Shown here one piece after another: positions 24,225 to 33,368 of a DNA stretch of 58,924 nt. The notes beneath the pieces were generated by a model. That model ran no database searches. It had not been told where the DNA came from and worked only from the letters and a program-made list of their open reading frames with translations. Within the stretch, counting starts at the first letter, position 1; each line of letters opens with the position of its first letter. Location of the stretch: positions 1 to 58,924 of the forward strand of contig JAKFVC010000143.1 of NCBI GenBank assembly GCA_021732415.1, read 5' to 3'. The DNA is from Planctomycetaceae bacterium. Its GTDB lineage: Bacteria > Planctomycetota > Planctomycetia > Planctomycetales > Planctomycetaceae. The position numbers and the translations under genes are program-made.

Positions 24225-25085
24225 CTAGGCCTTGGCCTTCTCGGCTTTCGCCTTCTCTTCTTCCTTTGCGGACAAATCGGGATTCGGAGCGGACTCGCCG
24301 GATTCCAGTCCCATGACCCAGCGGATGCCTCCCTCGAGGTGCTTGACGAACAGCTTGTTCGTCCAGGTCTCGGGGTTGTGGCCGAGGTTGGTGTAGAAGA
24401 TCTTGCCGTCGCCGTAGGACTTCACCCAGGAAACGGGAACGTGCCGGTCGCCCTTGGGCTGGCACTTGGCCATGTTGAGGCTCATCAGAACGCGGACTTT
24501 TTCGGGCTGCCAATGTTTGTATTGGTAGATTTCATCCTTGATCTGGAATTCTTCCCCAAACATGCTGACGGCCGGATGTTTCGGTTCATGGACGGTGATG
24601 GTGACTGTCGTGCCTGAGCCCCACGGGTGACCGTCGAACGTGCCGCCGATCATGTCCCAGTAAGGTTGATAGTCGCCGTAGGTGTCGGTTGCCGAGTGCG
24701 CACCGATGAACCCATGCCCCCTGGCTGGCAGCCACTCTTTGAAGAAGTAATCCAGATCGGCATCCTTAATGGGGAGCTTGCCGGTCGTGTAGAAGAAGAC
24801 CAGATCGTAATTCTGCAGATTCTCTTTGGTGAAGTCGGCAGCAGCATCTTGAGTGCAGTGCACATCGAACAACTCGCTTTGCTGCCCGAGTTGCGTGACG
24901 GCGATTTCGGCGGGTGACAATTTATCGGCTGGGCGATTCACCGAACCATGTTTGAAACCGACACTCTGCGTGAGCATCAGCATCTTGAGTTTTTTGGACT
25001 TGTCCTGTCCGAACGCAAAAGTCGGCAGCACCGCAGCGGCACCGGTCGCGAGCGAGACCTGCAAGAAATCACGACGTTGTAGCAT
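24225..25085 (-). CDS. ThuA-like domain protein, exported
   Basis: A 286-residue protein opening with a Tat-like signal (LQRRDFLQVSLATGAAAVLP). The ThuA-type glutamine-amidotransferase-like fold is seen in KMLMLTQSVGFKHGS, LQNYDLVFFYTTGKLP, GHGFIGAHSATDTY, PAVSMFGEEFQIKDEIYQ and GDGKIFYTNLGHNPETW. ThuA domains are linked to sugar metabolism, for example trehalose utilisation, but the reaction is unproven. The C-terminus is a Lys/Glu/Ala tail (KEEEKAKAEKAKA). ATG 25085 follows an AGGA site. It is downstream of nothing obvious and 113 bp ahead of the DUF1559 fusion on the same strand, possibly one transcript. Confidence 0.9.
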   Translation of the reverse strand: MLQRRDFLQVSLATGAAAVLPTFAFGQDKSKKLKMLMLTQSVGFKHGSVNRPADKLSPAEIAVTQLGQQSELFDVHCTQDAAADFTKENLQNYDLVFFYTTGKLPIKDADLDYFFKEWLPARGHGFIGAHSATDTYGDYQPYWDMIGGTFDGHPWGSGTTVTITVHEPKHPAVSMFGEEFQIKDEIYQYKHWQPEKVRVLMSLNMAKCQPKGDRHVPVSWVKSYGDGKIFYTNLGHNPETWTNKLFVKHLEGGIRWVMGLESGESAPNPDLSAKEEEKAKAEKAKA

Positions 25086-25167
25086 GTTGAATATCCTGGA
25101 GAGCAAGGAGATGACTTGATCCGCGTATGATATGCACGCGTTTGCCGGGATGCCAGCGGCGAGTAAT

Positions 25168-25697
25168 GTGGGATGGGTCTCTGACCCGTCTGAGGCCCGC
25201 TACCTTCGAATTGGCATTCCATTCACTCCTCGCGAACTTCGCGGAGCGCTCGGCTGTCTTTTCTGAGTTGGACCAGATCACGTTATGTGGCTGAAGGCAC
25301 CCGCAGAGTAGGAAATCTTCATGGCCAAAATCTTCGCAGGTCACATTGTCACGGTCCGCGGCAAGTTCACCGGGTTCTCAGGGATGCACGCACAATCGGC
25401 GGACAAACTTCACACTTGGGCTGACCGTATGACGCCCCCCCGTTGCTCTGCCCCAGAAGACGATCCTCGATGGCTCACGCGGAGGGCGAGACGACTCCGG
25501 CTACTGGCGGAGCAGAAGGAACGCGCGCTCGAACACAAGGCAAATCAACGCAAGACCGAACTGCGGCACACGCGGATTCACTTGGCCGATGGGTTGCAAT
25601 GAGCTAGCAGGCGTGCGCTGCGCGAAATTCGCGAGGGGGTGAATCTCTATCAATTTCGAAGGTGACGGGCCTCAGACGGGTCGGAGACCCGTCCCAC
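25168..25697. repeat. Extended family B element: inverted ends around a ~350-bp interior
   Basis: Left end 25168-25197 (GTGGGATGGGTCTCTGACCC and on) is inverted at 25667-25697. The similarity goes beyond the palindrome: both ends continue inward with ACCTTCGAA and then CTCGCGAA and TTCGCG, about 90 bp in all. The interior holds the doubtful frame 25321-25602. A shorter relative is at 38886-39115. Confidence 0.75.
25321..25602 (+). CDS. Doubtful small hypothetical protein inside a repeat-bounded segment
   Basis: A 93-residue frame with TAGGA before its ATG. The sequence is basic, with a Trp-rich, Arg-rich middle (DDPRWLTRRARRLRLLAEQK) that could be a helix. I see no family. It lies wholly between the inverted ends of the extended family B element, so it may be a passenger of that element or chance coding potential in GC-rich DNA. 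Confidence 0.3.
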   Translation: MAKIFAGHIVTVRGKFTGFSGMHAQSADKLHTWADRMTPPRCSAPEDDPRWLTRRARRLRLLAEQKERALEHKANQRKTELRHTRIHLADGLQ

Positions 25698-25983
25698 CTA
25701 GTTTCAATTGTCCAGTTCAGATCCCCTGGATTCCGCAGAATTTGCGAGCGTTCTGAAACCCCTCTTTACTTGAATCGCGCAGACATGATAATAATAACAT
25801 GCTCTGACAAAGCTTGGTCATCTAACCATGATCGCTGAGAGAGAAGTCTCTACCATATAGATGGAGAGGCGTCTCGCCCGACGGTGAGCGTTAGTGCGGC
25901 CCGTCACTGGGACGTGGCCTCGTGCTCGCATTAATCTCATCTTGCCGGTGAACAATCCCGCTGTTTCACAAGCCGGTGTCTGA

Positions 25984-26062
25984 CCACGGAGGGTCGATTC
26001 ATCTCCACCGTGGACTTGTTGGCGGGCTCCCACGACTACTTCGTGCCCCCCGCAGACAGGCC
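25984..26062 (+). promoter_or_regulatory. Hairpins in the prkA leader
   Basis: Two potential stem-loops lie upstream of prkA: CCACGGAGG with CCACCGTGG (25984-26012), and CACGA with TCGTG flanked by GCGGG and CCCGC (about 26023-26056). They fall in a 500-bp gene-free leader whose remaining sequence shows no recognisable promoter or riboswitch. Confidence 0.35.
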
Positions 26063-26203
26063 CCTCTGGGCGTAAATGCGCATATGGCGGTGATGGAGAG
26101 ACCCCGGTTAATTTTGGCTTCAGGGCCGTTTTGCCCCGAGGGTGGCGAGTGCCTCCCCGAGATTCGCAAGACCTGCCGGGCCGAGTCTTACAGGAGGTGT
26201 GCC

Positions 26204-28255
26204 ATGGGTACAGGCAGCTCATTACTGGATCAAATCTCAAAGCAACATCGTCCCGATGTCTTCCGCCAGGAGCATTGGGAAGGAACGTTCGAAGAGTATC
26301 TCGAAATCGTCCGCGCAACGCCCCGGGTGACTCGTTCGTCCTACGAACGATTGTTCGACATGGTGACGTCGTACGGGAATTATCCCGTCGATTCCAGCAA
26401 AGAAAGCATGATCCGTTATCGCTTTTTCGATGACCCGGATGGCGATGGTCGCGATGCCATTTTCGGTCTATCTAAAGCGTTGATGGAACTGGTCAACGTC
26501 TTCAAGAGTGCAGCGTTGAAGTACGGCAGCGAACGCCGTGTGCTGCTGTTGCACGGACCAGTCGGTTCCTCAAAGAGCACCATCGCTCGGTTGTTGAAAC
26601 GAGGGTTGGAACGTTACAGCCAGACCGACGCAGGTGCAATTTATTCCTACGGCTGGAAGAACGAAGACGGTACCGTCACGTGGTGCCCGATGCGCGAGGA
26701 ACCGTTGCATCTGGTACCGGTCGGTGATCGGGAAGCGGTCCTCAATTTCCTCAACGAGGGACAGGCTGACCGTCCGGATCCGTATCAGGTTGAGATCACG
26801 GGCGACCTCTGCCCGCTGTGCCGGTTCATGTTCAATGAACGGCTGAAGACCGCAGACGGCGACTGGACGAAGGTCGTCAAGGATGTGGTCGTCAAGCGAT
26901 TGATCCTGTCCGAACAAGATCGGTTGGGAATCGGTACGTTCCAACCCAAGGATGAAAAGAACCAGGATTCGACCGAACTGACTGGCGACATCAACTATCG
27001 CAAGATTGCCGAATACGGCAGCGATAGTGATCCGCGAGCGTTCAACTTCGATGGTGAATTTAATGTCGCCAATCGCGGGTTGATCGAATTCATCGAAGTC
27101 TTGAAGCTGGATGTGGCATTCCTGTACGACCTGCTGGGTGCGTCGCAGGAACACAAGATCAAGCCGAAGAAGTTCGCGCAGACCGATATCGATACGGTCA
27201 TCATTGGGCACACCAATGAGCCGGAATATCGGAAACTGCAGTCGAACGAGTTCATGGAAGCTTTACGAGATCGTACCGTAAAAATCGACGTCCCGTACGT
27301 CACGCGGTTGAACGATGAAATCGGGATCTATGAGAAGGACTACAACGCTCGCCGCGTGCGTGGGAAGCATATTGCCCCGCATACGATTGAGATTGCGGCC
27401 ATGTGGGCGGTGCTCACTCGACTCGAGGAGCCGAAGCACGCGGGGCTGTCACTGTTGCAGAAATTGAAGCTCTACAACGGCAAGAGTCTGCCCGGTTTTA
27501 CGCTCGATAATATTGAGCAACTTCGGAATGAGGCCAAAACTGAAGGGCTGCGCGGGATTTCTCCGCGTTATGTGCAGGACAAGATTTCGAATGCTTTGGT
27601 CAGCAATACGGCCGCGACGAGTCTCAATCCGTTCATGATTTTGAATGAGCTGGAAAACGGCCTGAAGCATCATTCGCTGATTGCCAGCGAAGAGTTACGT
27701 GAGCAATATCGGCATCTGATCGCGGTCGTGAAGGAAGAGTACACCGACATCGTCAAGAACGAAGTCCAGCGAGCGATCGCGGCGGACGAAGAAGCGTTGA
27801 CGCGGCTGTGCGGCAATTACATCGACAACGTGAAGGCCTATACGCAACGCGAGAAGGTCCGCAACAAGTTCACCGGCCAGCAGGAAGAGCCGGACGAACG
27901 CCTGATGCGGTCGATCGAAGAGCGGATCGACATCCCCGACACGCGGAAGGATGACTTCCGCCGTGAGATCATGAACTACATCGGTGCGTTGTCGCTGGAT
28001 GGTAAGAGCTTCAACTACAAGACGAACGAACGCCTGCAGAAGGCGATCGAATTGAAGTTGTTCGAGGACCAGAAGGACACGATCAAGTTGACCAGTCTGG
28101 TCTCCAAGGTTGTGGACGCCGACACGCAGATGAAGATCGACATCGTGAAGGGCCGTCTGATCCGCGACTACGGCTACAACGACGAATCGGCCACGGACGT
28201 GCTGCAATACGTGGCGAGTATTTTTGCTCGCGGCGATGCGAAGCATTCCAAGTAA
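26204..28255 (+). CDS. prkA: PrkA serine protein kinase / AAA protein
   Basis: A 683-residue cytoplasmic protein, the usual length for PrkA (YeaG). An AAA-like N-terminal half carries the Walker A variant GPVGSSKST (residues 118-126); the C-terminal part is the PrkA kinase domain. PrkA acts in starvation and sporulation signalling in other bacteria, and in E. coli YeaG with YeaH helps adaptation to nitrogen starvation. ATG 26204 sits four bases after a perfect AGGAGGTG site; the frame is open 228 bp further upstream but that part does not look like protein. It is the first gene of a prkA-yeaH-spoVR operon, conserved widely; here the genes are separated by palindromic repeats rather than packed tightly. 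Confidence 0.96.
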   Translation: MGTGSSLLDQISKQHRPDVFRQEHWEGTFEEYLEIVRATPRVTRSSYERLFDMVTSYGNYPVDSSKESMIRYRFFDDPDGDGRDAIFGLSKALMELVNVFKSAALKYGSERRVLLLHGPVGSSKSTIARLLKRGLERYSQTDAGAIYSYGWKNEDGTVTWCPMREEPLHLVPVGDREAVLNFLNEGQADRPDPYQVEITGDLCPLCRFMFNERLKTADGDWTKVVKDVVVKRLILSEQDRLGIGTFQPKDEKNQDSTELTGDINYRKIAEYGSDSDPRAFNFDGEFNVANRGLIEFIEVLKLDVAFLYDLLGASQEHKIKPKKFAQTDIDTVIIGHTNEPEYRKLQSNEFMEALRDRTVKIDVPYVTRLNDEIGIYEKDYNARRVRGKHIAPHTIEIAAMWAVLTRLEEPKHAGLSLLQKLKLYNGKSLPGFTLDNIEQLRNEAKTEGLRGISPRYVQDKISNALVSNTAATSLNPFMILNELENGLKHHSLIASEELREQYRHLIAVVKEEYTDIVKNEVQRAIAADEEALTRLCGNYIDNVKAYTQREKVRNKFTGQQEEPDERLMRSIEERIDIPDTRKDDFRREIMNYIGALSLDGKSFNYKTNERLQKAIELKLFEDQKDTIKLTSLVSKVVDADTQMKIDIVKGRLIRDYGYNDESATDVLQYVASIFARGDAKHSK

Positions 28256-28261
28256 GGAACC

Positions 28262-28400
28262 GTGGGACGGGTCTCCAGGCCCGTCAGTGTCGATCGTGTG
28301 TGACGCCGACGCTATGCAGCGTCGGCCCCGTGGCGGACGCTGCCAGCGTCCGTGCAATGTGCAAATTATGGGCATGGACGGGCCTGGAGACCCGTCCTAC
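28262..28400. repeat. Nested repeats: family B pair enclosing two family A copies
   Basis: Family B ends: GTGGGACGGGTCTCCAGGCC at 28262 and GGCCTGGAGACCCGTCCTAC ending at 28400. Inside are two family A hairpins, GCCGACGCT/AGCGTCGGC (28305-28326, C-G variable pair) and GCGGACGCT/AGCGTCCGT (28333-28353, the only G-C pair). This fills the prkA-yeaH gap. Confidence 0.9.
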
Positions 28401-28423
28401 CGCGCACCGAGGAGGGCCAAATC

Positions 28424-29533
28424 ATGTCCCGCAGTATTGACCAGGATCTCGGTCGATTCAAAGAAATCGTGCGGGGCAAGGTGCGCCAACAGCTTCGCAA
28501 ATATATTTCCAATGGCGAAATGATCGGTCGCAAAGGCCGCGAGTTCGTCAGCATCCCAGTCCCCAACATCGAGATCCCTCACTTTCGACACGGCGAGAAA
28601 AACTCCGGCGGTGCAGGCCAGGGCGAAGGTGATGTCGGTCAGCCCATCGGCAAAGGGCAGGGGGCGGACCAGGATGGCAACGGCCAGGCGGGAGATCAAC
28701 CGGGCGGCCATGTTCGAGAGGTGGAAGTCAGCCTGGATGAACTGGCCGAGATGCTCGGTCAGGAACTCGAACTGCCGCGGATTGTGCCCAAGGGTAAGGA
28801 CACGATTTCTGCTGAAAAGGACAAATACAACAGCATCAATCAGAAGGGCCCGGAATCGCTGCGGCATTTTAAACGCACGTACAAAAATGCTTTGCGGCGC
28901 ATGATTGCCTCCAACGATTACAACGTCGAGAAGCCGGTCATCATTCCGATGAAGGAAGACCAGTTATATCGCGGTTCAAAGTCGATCTTTGTGCCTCAGG
29001 CCAATGCCGCCATCATCTACATGATGGATGTTTCCGGGTCGATGACGGACGACCAGAAGGAGATTGTGCGGACGGAATCGTTCTGGATCGATACGTGGTT
29101 GCAGAGTCAGTACGACGGCATCCAGACGCGGTACATCATTCACGACGCGGCGGCGAAGGAAGTCGACGAAGACACCTTTTATCACACGCGGGAGAGTGGC
29201 GGCACGAAGATTTCCGCGGCGTATGAGGTGGCTCGAAATATCATCTCGACGGAATATCCGTCGGCCGATTGGAACATCTACTGCTTCCAGTTCTCGGACG
29301 GGGATAACTGGGGTGAGGACAACAAAGCCTGCATCAAGATGCTGACCGAAGACCTGATCCCGCATTGCAACCTGTTCTGTTACGGGCAGGTGGAAAGCCC
29401 GTATGGATCGGGCGACTACATGCGGGAACTCAACAAGATCGCCAATCAGCACGAGAATCTGGTGCTCAGTGAAATCCCCAATAAGGACGCCATCTATAAT
29501 TCAATAAAGACGTTCTTGGGCAAGGGTAAATGA
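28424..29533 (+). CDS. yeaH: YeaH/YhbH family vWA protein (DUF444)
   Basis: A 369-residue protein. The N-terminal helical part is followed by a Gly/Gln/Asp-rich linker (residues 61-96) and a vWA-like domain with the metal-site motif DVSGS at 202-206. It matches YeaH/YhbH throughout, including ESGGTKISAAYEVA and FQFSDGDNWGED. It partners PrkA; the biochemical role is unclear. ATG 28424 follows GAGGAGG. The upstream repeat lies only 23 bp away. Confidence 0.95.
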   Translation: MSRSIDQDLGRFKEIVRGKVRQQLRKYISNGEMIGRKGREFVSIPVPNIEIPHFRHGEKNSGGAGQGEGDVGQPIGKGQGADQDGNGQAGDQPGGHVREVEVSLDELAEMLGQELELPRIVPKGKDTISAEKDKYNSINQKGPESLRHFKRTYKNALRRMIASNDYNVEKPVIIPMKEDQLYRGSKSIFVPQANAAIIYMMDVSGSMTDDQKEIVRTESFWIDTWLQSQYDGIQTRYIIHDAAAKEVDEDTFYHTRESGGTKISAAYEVARNIISTEYPSADWNIYCFQFSDGDNWGEDNKACIKMLTEDLIPHCNLFCYGQVESPYGSGDYMRELNKIANQHENLVLSEIPNKDAIYNSIKTFLGKGK

Positions 29534-29600
29534 CGTAGCCCGACTCTCTGAGTCGGGTGCTCAGCACTTCAAGACACCCGACTCAGAGAGTCGGGCTACG
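29534..29600. repeat. Family C inverted pair inside the prkA operon
   Basis: CGTAGCCCGACTCTCTGAGT to 29559 and ACTCAGAGAGTCGGGCTACG from 29581 to 29600; 26-bp perfect arms. The first base follows the yeaH stop codon, and the right end is immediately followed by the AGGA of the spoVR ribosome site. Confidence 0.92.
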
Positions 29601-29608
29601 AGGATCTC

Positions 29609-31177
29609 ATGGCCATCTCAACCTATCGTCCGCTCCCTTCCGAACTGGCTGATATTCAAGCCGAGATGGAAGGTCACGCCGCCGACTACGGCCTCGATTT
29701 CTATCGCACCATTTTTGAGATGCTCGACTATGAAGAGTTGAGCATGTTCGCTGCGTACGGTGGATTTCCGACTCGATATCCTCACTGGCGATTCGGGGCT
29801 CAATATGACGAGTTGATGAAGGGCTATTCGTACGGTCTGCAGAAGATCTACGAAATGGTCATCAATACCGATCCCTGCTATGCCTATCTGTTGTCGTGCA
29901 ATTCCTTGACTGATCAGAAACTGGTGATCGCGCATGTCTATGGACACTGCGATTTCTTTAAGAACAACGCGTGGTTTTCCCATACGAATCGCAAGATGCT
30001 CGATCAGATGGCCAATCATGGGGCTCGCGCACGGCGCTACATTGATCGGATCGGTCACGAGAAAGTTGAAGAGTTCATCGACGCCTGCCTGTCGCTGGAA
30101 GACCTCATTGATATGTACTCGCCGCATATCCAGAGGACCCCTTCCCGCAACAAGACCCTCATGCCGAACGAACTGAAACCACGTCGCGACGACAAGCATC
30201 TGGAGGGCACGACGGACGAGATCGAGGAGGAGGAAGGCGACGGCGAACAACACGCCGCCCGATTCGCGACTAAGGGGTATCTTGATCCATTCGTGAACCC
30301 GCGGACGGCCATTGACGCCGAGGAAGAGGAAATCAAGAAGCGAGCGGAAGAATCGCGGGCGCGACGGTCATTTCCTGAAGAGCCGCAACGGGATGTCCTG
30401 TTGTTTCTGCTCGAGCATGCCCCGCTGCAACCGTGGCAACATGACATTCTTTCAATCATCCGGGACGAAGCCTATTATTTTGCGCCGCAAGGTCAGACGA
30501 AGATCATGAATGAAGGTTGGGCCAGCTTCTGGCACTCGACCATCATGACTCATCACGGAGTCACCGACGCCGACTTCATTGACTACGCCGATCATCACAG
30601 CGGGACGATGGCCACCAGCCGCAACCGCCTGAATCCCTATAAGTTAGGAATCGAACTGCTGCGGGATATCGAAGACCGCTGGAACAAAGGCAAGTTCGGT
30701 CCCGAATGGGAAAACTGCGATGACATGGAAACGAAAATGAAGTGGGATCGACAACTGGGGCTGGGGCGCGAGAAAATCTTTGAGGTACGACGTGTCCACA
30801 ACGATGTGACCTTTATTGACAATTTTCTGACGCCGGAATTCTGCATTCAACAGAACCTGTTTCAGTATCGATTTAACGAAGAGAACGACTATTACGAGAT
30901 CGCTTCTCGCGAATTCGCTGCAATTAAGCGGCAATTGCTCGACAACCTGACGAACCACGGCCGACCATTTATTTATGTGCAGGATGGAAACTACAAAAAT
31001 CGAGGCGAACTCTACCTGGCACATCGGTATCAAGGCATAGAATTAAAGCAGGACTACGCACAGGACACGCTGGTGAATCTGCAAAAACTCTGGAGGCGAC
31101 CGGTGCATATCGAGACGATTGTGGATGACAAACCCCGTGTGCTCTCGTTTGATGGGCATACGCACGAATCGAAGTAA
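29609..31177 (+). CDS. spoVR: SpoVR family protein
   Basis: A 522-residue cytoplasmic protein matching SpoVR/YcgB along its length: YELSM-type start region (DYEELSMFAAYGGFPTRYPH), LIAHVYGHCDFFKNN, and NEGWASFWHSTIMTH, where the HxxxH-like arrangement may bind metal. In Bacillus SpoVR is needed for spore cortex formation; planctomycetes do not make such spores, so the wider role is probably stress-related. It is the last gene of prkA-yeaH-spoVR. An acidic insert (EIEEEEGDGEQ) lies near residue 210. Its ribosome site (GAGGA) abuts the family C repeat. Confidence 0.95.
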   Translation: MAISTYRPLPSELADIQAEMEGHAADYGLDFYRTIFEMLDYEELSMFAAYGGFPTRYPHWRFGAQYDELMKGYSYGLQKIYEMVINTDPCYAYLLSCNSLTDQKLVIAHVYGHCDFFKNNAWFSHTNRKMLDQMANHGARARRYIDRIGHEKVEEFIDACLSLEDLIDMYSPHIQRTPSRNKTLMPNELKPRRDDKHLEGTTDEIEEEEGDGEQHAARFATKGYLDPFVNPRTAIDAEEEEIKKRAEESRARRSFPEEPQRDVLLFLLEHAPLQPWQHDILSIIRDEAYYFAPQGQTKIMNEGWASFWHSTIMTHHGVTDADFIDYADHHSGTMATSRNRLNPYKLGIELLRDIEDRWNKGKFGPEWENCDDMETKMKWDRQLGLGREKIFEVRRVHNDVTFIDNFLTPEFCIQQNLFQYRFNEENDYYEIASREFAAIKRQLLDNLTNHGRPFIYVQDGNYKNRGELYLAHRYQGIELKQDYAQDTLVNLQKLWRRPVHIETIVDDKPRVLSFDGHTHESK

Positions 31178-31489
31178 CTCGAACTGCATCAATCAGATAA
31201 GTGTTTTGTGAGGAGGTGGATCAGGAGGCAGTCGTGTGGCTGCTCCCGCCCCTCGTTCCGAAATGGGAACATGACGAACAGGATGTGCGCCATACAATTT
31301 GGACGATAGGAGTAGAAAGGTCTCAGGCTTAGAAAAATTGACCAGCAACTAGACGATGGCCTTGAAATTCGTCGGGCACCTGAGAGCCAGCATCACAGCC
31401 TTGAATGGCATAGTACAGCCCCCCGAACAAACACCGAGGGCAGCACCACCACAGGCACCGAATTTTGACGCCCTCGCGAGGAGGCTATC
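31178..31489. other. Gene-free 312-bp gap
   Basis: No frame, palindrome pair or terminator that I can support between spoVR and the gene at 31490. A GC-rich GGCTGCTCCCGCCCC stretch lies near 31240; nothing follows from it. Confidence 0.5.
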
Positions 31490-31984
31490 ATGTCACTCAT
31501 AACTCAGTTGCTGCAAACCTTGCAGGGGATGGCCGGTTTTGCCGGCCCAGGCGTGCAAACCGTCAACGTCACCGAACCTGCCGATGTCCATCTCGAGTTG
31601 GATGTCACCACGGCCGAACGCTACAGTTGCGGCTTCCGTGAACTGCGTCTCAACGTGCCACCGTTCTCGCACACGGCTCCGGGGCAATTGAAACAGTGGG
31701 CCGATGATGTCTGCCAGCGCGTGACCTACTTGCTGGAACAACTCGACACGATCGAGTTCGATCCGCAGACGGGGCAGGCCCAGATTCGTTCTACCCGACC
31801 CGACGTGCAGGCGGACCAGACTCGCTATTACGAAATCGTCCTACAGATGCCGGGGCAGTTGCGGTTGAACCGCTATCAGGTGATTCCCGGAATGCCGCGT
31901 GAGCAGATCGATGTGCAGGCCACGCACGAGGTACTGCAGAAGCTGGTTCCCGATTTGGTGCAGACAGCGCTGACAGGGAAATAA
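31490..31984 (+). CDS. Conserved hypothetical protein
   Basis: A 164-residue soluble protein with no signal peptide and no motif I recognise. The middle alternates strands (VHLELDVTTAERYSCGFREL, YYEIVLQMPGQLRLNRYQV) and helices (QLKQWADDVCQRVTYLLEQL). GAGGAGG precedes the ATG, so translation is likely strong. It stands alone between the spoVR operon and the lipase gene, followed by a family D repeat pair. Confidence 0.75.
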   Translation: MSLITQLLQTLQGMAGFAGPGVQTVNVTEPADVHLELDVTTAERYSCGFRELRLNVPPFSHTAPGQLKQWADDVCQRVTYLLEQLDTIEFDPQTGQAQIRSTRPDVQADQTRYYEIVLQMPGQLRLNRYQVIPGMPREQIDVQATHEVLQKLVPDLVQTALTGK

Positions 31985-32110
31985 TTGGGACTGCGGTGGT
32001 TCAATCACCGCTTTCTAATTGGAAACGACGTGCTGTTTTGTTGGGACCTGACATTCTCCGTGAGGTTTCCCTCAGCAAAAGCGGCGATGAATCGCCGCAG
32101 TCCCAATTAG
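31982..32110. repeat. Family D inverted pair with compensatory change
   Basis: Left copy contains GCGGTGGTTCAATCACCGC; right copy contains GCGGCGATGAATCGCCGC. Compared with GCGGTGAT/ATCACCGC at 10147, the right copy has changed T-A to C-G on both sides of the stem. It overlaps the stop codons of both convergent neighbours. Confidence 0.85.
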
Positions 32111-33132
32111 GGTGCTTCCTCTTTTTCCGGCGGCCCTTCTGGGGCCTCCAGTGGGATCGGCTCGGGATCACGATCCTGCTGGAAATGACCGTTCTCCAGG
32201 AAATGCTGCGTCGCAGCGAAGACGCTGGGAGTGTGCAGCAAAGCCACGTGCAAGGCGTGCACCGTGATGAAGTCCGACGCTCCCGGTAGTCGTGTACTTT
32301 CCAGGCTGACCATTCCGTCGTCATCTCCCGGAATCAAGGGATTGTAGCCACCATCGGCCCCGCGGCAGCCCGCAATAATGCCGAACTCACAACTGGGAGC
32401 CGGCAGCTTGGGCGCGAGACCATGGGGGGCCGTCGCTAAATCCTGGCCGGCGGGGCCGACAATTGTCTTGAATGCCCACCAATCCTTCAGCAAGGTCGCC
32501 AGCTCGGCGCCTTGATTCGGTGAGCCGATGAATACCACTCGCCCCAGCCGAGGTTCGGTGTGTTCGGCGAGACATTGCCGAGTCACGATGCCCCCCATGC
32601 TGAAACCGACCAGATGGACCTTGTCGATCCCCTCCAGCGATTCAATGACTTGATGCAAGTACTCGGCGTTTTCCTGGACACTGGCCCGCATGCTCGGGTA
32701 GTTCATCGCGATGGCATAATAACCGGCCTTCTCAAAATGCCGCTTGAGCTTCGATACAGACTTGTCCGAGCGTCCCAGTCCGTGCAGCAGAATCACTGCC
32801 GAACCGCTCATCAAGGGCAGTTTTTCCTCAACCCGAATCTGTTTTAGCTTAACGTCGCATTCTTCACGAGTACCCCAGGCATGGCGGATGTCATTGGCAT
32901 CCAGCAGCCGGTGGTGTCCGCTGAAGACGTTCCGCTGAATGTGCCAGCCGCGGAAGTAGGCCACATCGCCCCAGAACTGCACGCCCCCCAGGGTATGCGC
33001 TTTGATATTGGGTCGTGACACGGGCATGGGTGGTTCCTCAGGCGGCACGGGTGGTTGGGGGTCTGCTCCATGAACCCAACCACTGCACCCAAGAATCAAG
33101 CTCAGAGAAAGGCTTCGTCTCCAACGAAACAT
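32107..33132 (-). CDS. Exported alpha/beta-hydrolase (lipase/esterase type)
   Basis: A 341-residue protein from ATG 33132 (GGAA upstream; a GTG at 33150 is possible). A signal peptide (SLSLSLILGCSGWVHGA) and a Pro-rich spacer precede the catalytic domain. VILLHGLGRSDKSV has the oxyanion-loop HG, and VGFSMGG is the GxSxG nucleophile elbow near residue 190. Candidate acid and His residues lie in PGDDDGMVSLES and VHALHVALL. It resembles the PGAP1/lipase-class group that acts on lipids; the substrate is unknown. The C-terminus is Pro/Glu-rich. Confidence 0.88.
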   Translation of the reverse strand: MFRWRRSLSLSLILGCSGWVHGADPQPPVPPEEPPMPVSRPNIKAHTLGGVQFWGDVAYFRGWHIQRNVFSGHHRLLDANDIRHAWGTREECDVKLKQIRVEEKLPLMSGSAVILLHGLGRSDKSVSKLKRHFEKAGYYAIAMNYPSMRASVQENAEYLHQVIESLEGIDKVHLVGFSMGGIVTRQCLAEHTEPRLGRVVFIGSPNQGAELATLLKDWWAFKTIVGPAGQDLATAPHGLAPKLPAPSCEFGIIAGCRGADGGYNPLIPGDDDGMVSLESTRLPGASDFITVHALHVALLHTPSVFAATQHFLENGHFQQDRDPEPIPLEAPEGPPEKEEAP

Positions 33133-33368
33133 GATTCGATTCCAGTGCACCTTTCGTACATCAGGCCATTCATCAGGCGATTTTTGCCGCGGAATATCAC
33201 GGATGAAACACGAATTAATTTAAGTGCGTCTTATTTTAAGGTCTTCATATACCCAGTCTGAAAATGCTCGAATTCGGTTGCCAAGCTCGACAAGGCGACT
33301 TTCGCCTGTCTTAATCCGTGTTCAATCTATGTCCATCCGTGGCAAAAAAAGTCTTCGAAAAAACGCTA

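Noticed and set aside
26100-26140. Sigma-54 promoter upstream of prkA (TGGC...TTGC)
   Set aside because: The distance between GG and GC is 17 instead of the required 12.
25818-26318. 166-codon minus-strand frame opposite the prkA leader
   Set aside because: Low-complexity, Arg-rich translation, no ribosome site, overlaps the start of prkA.
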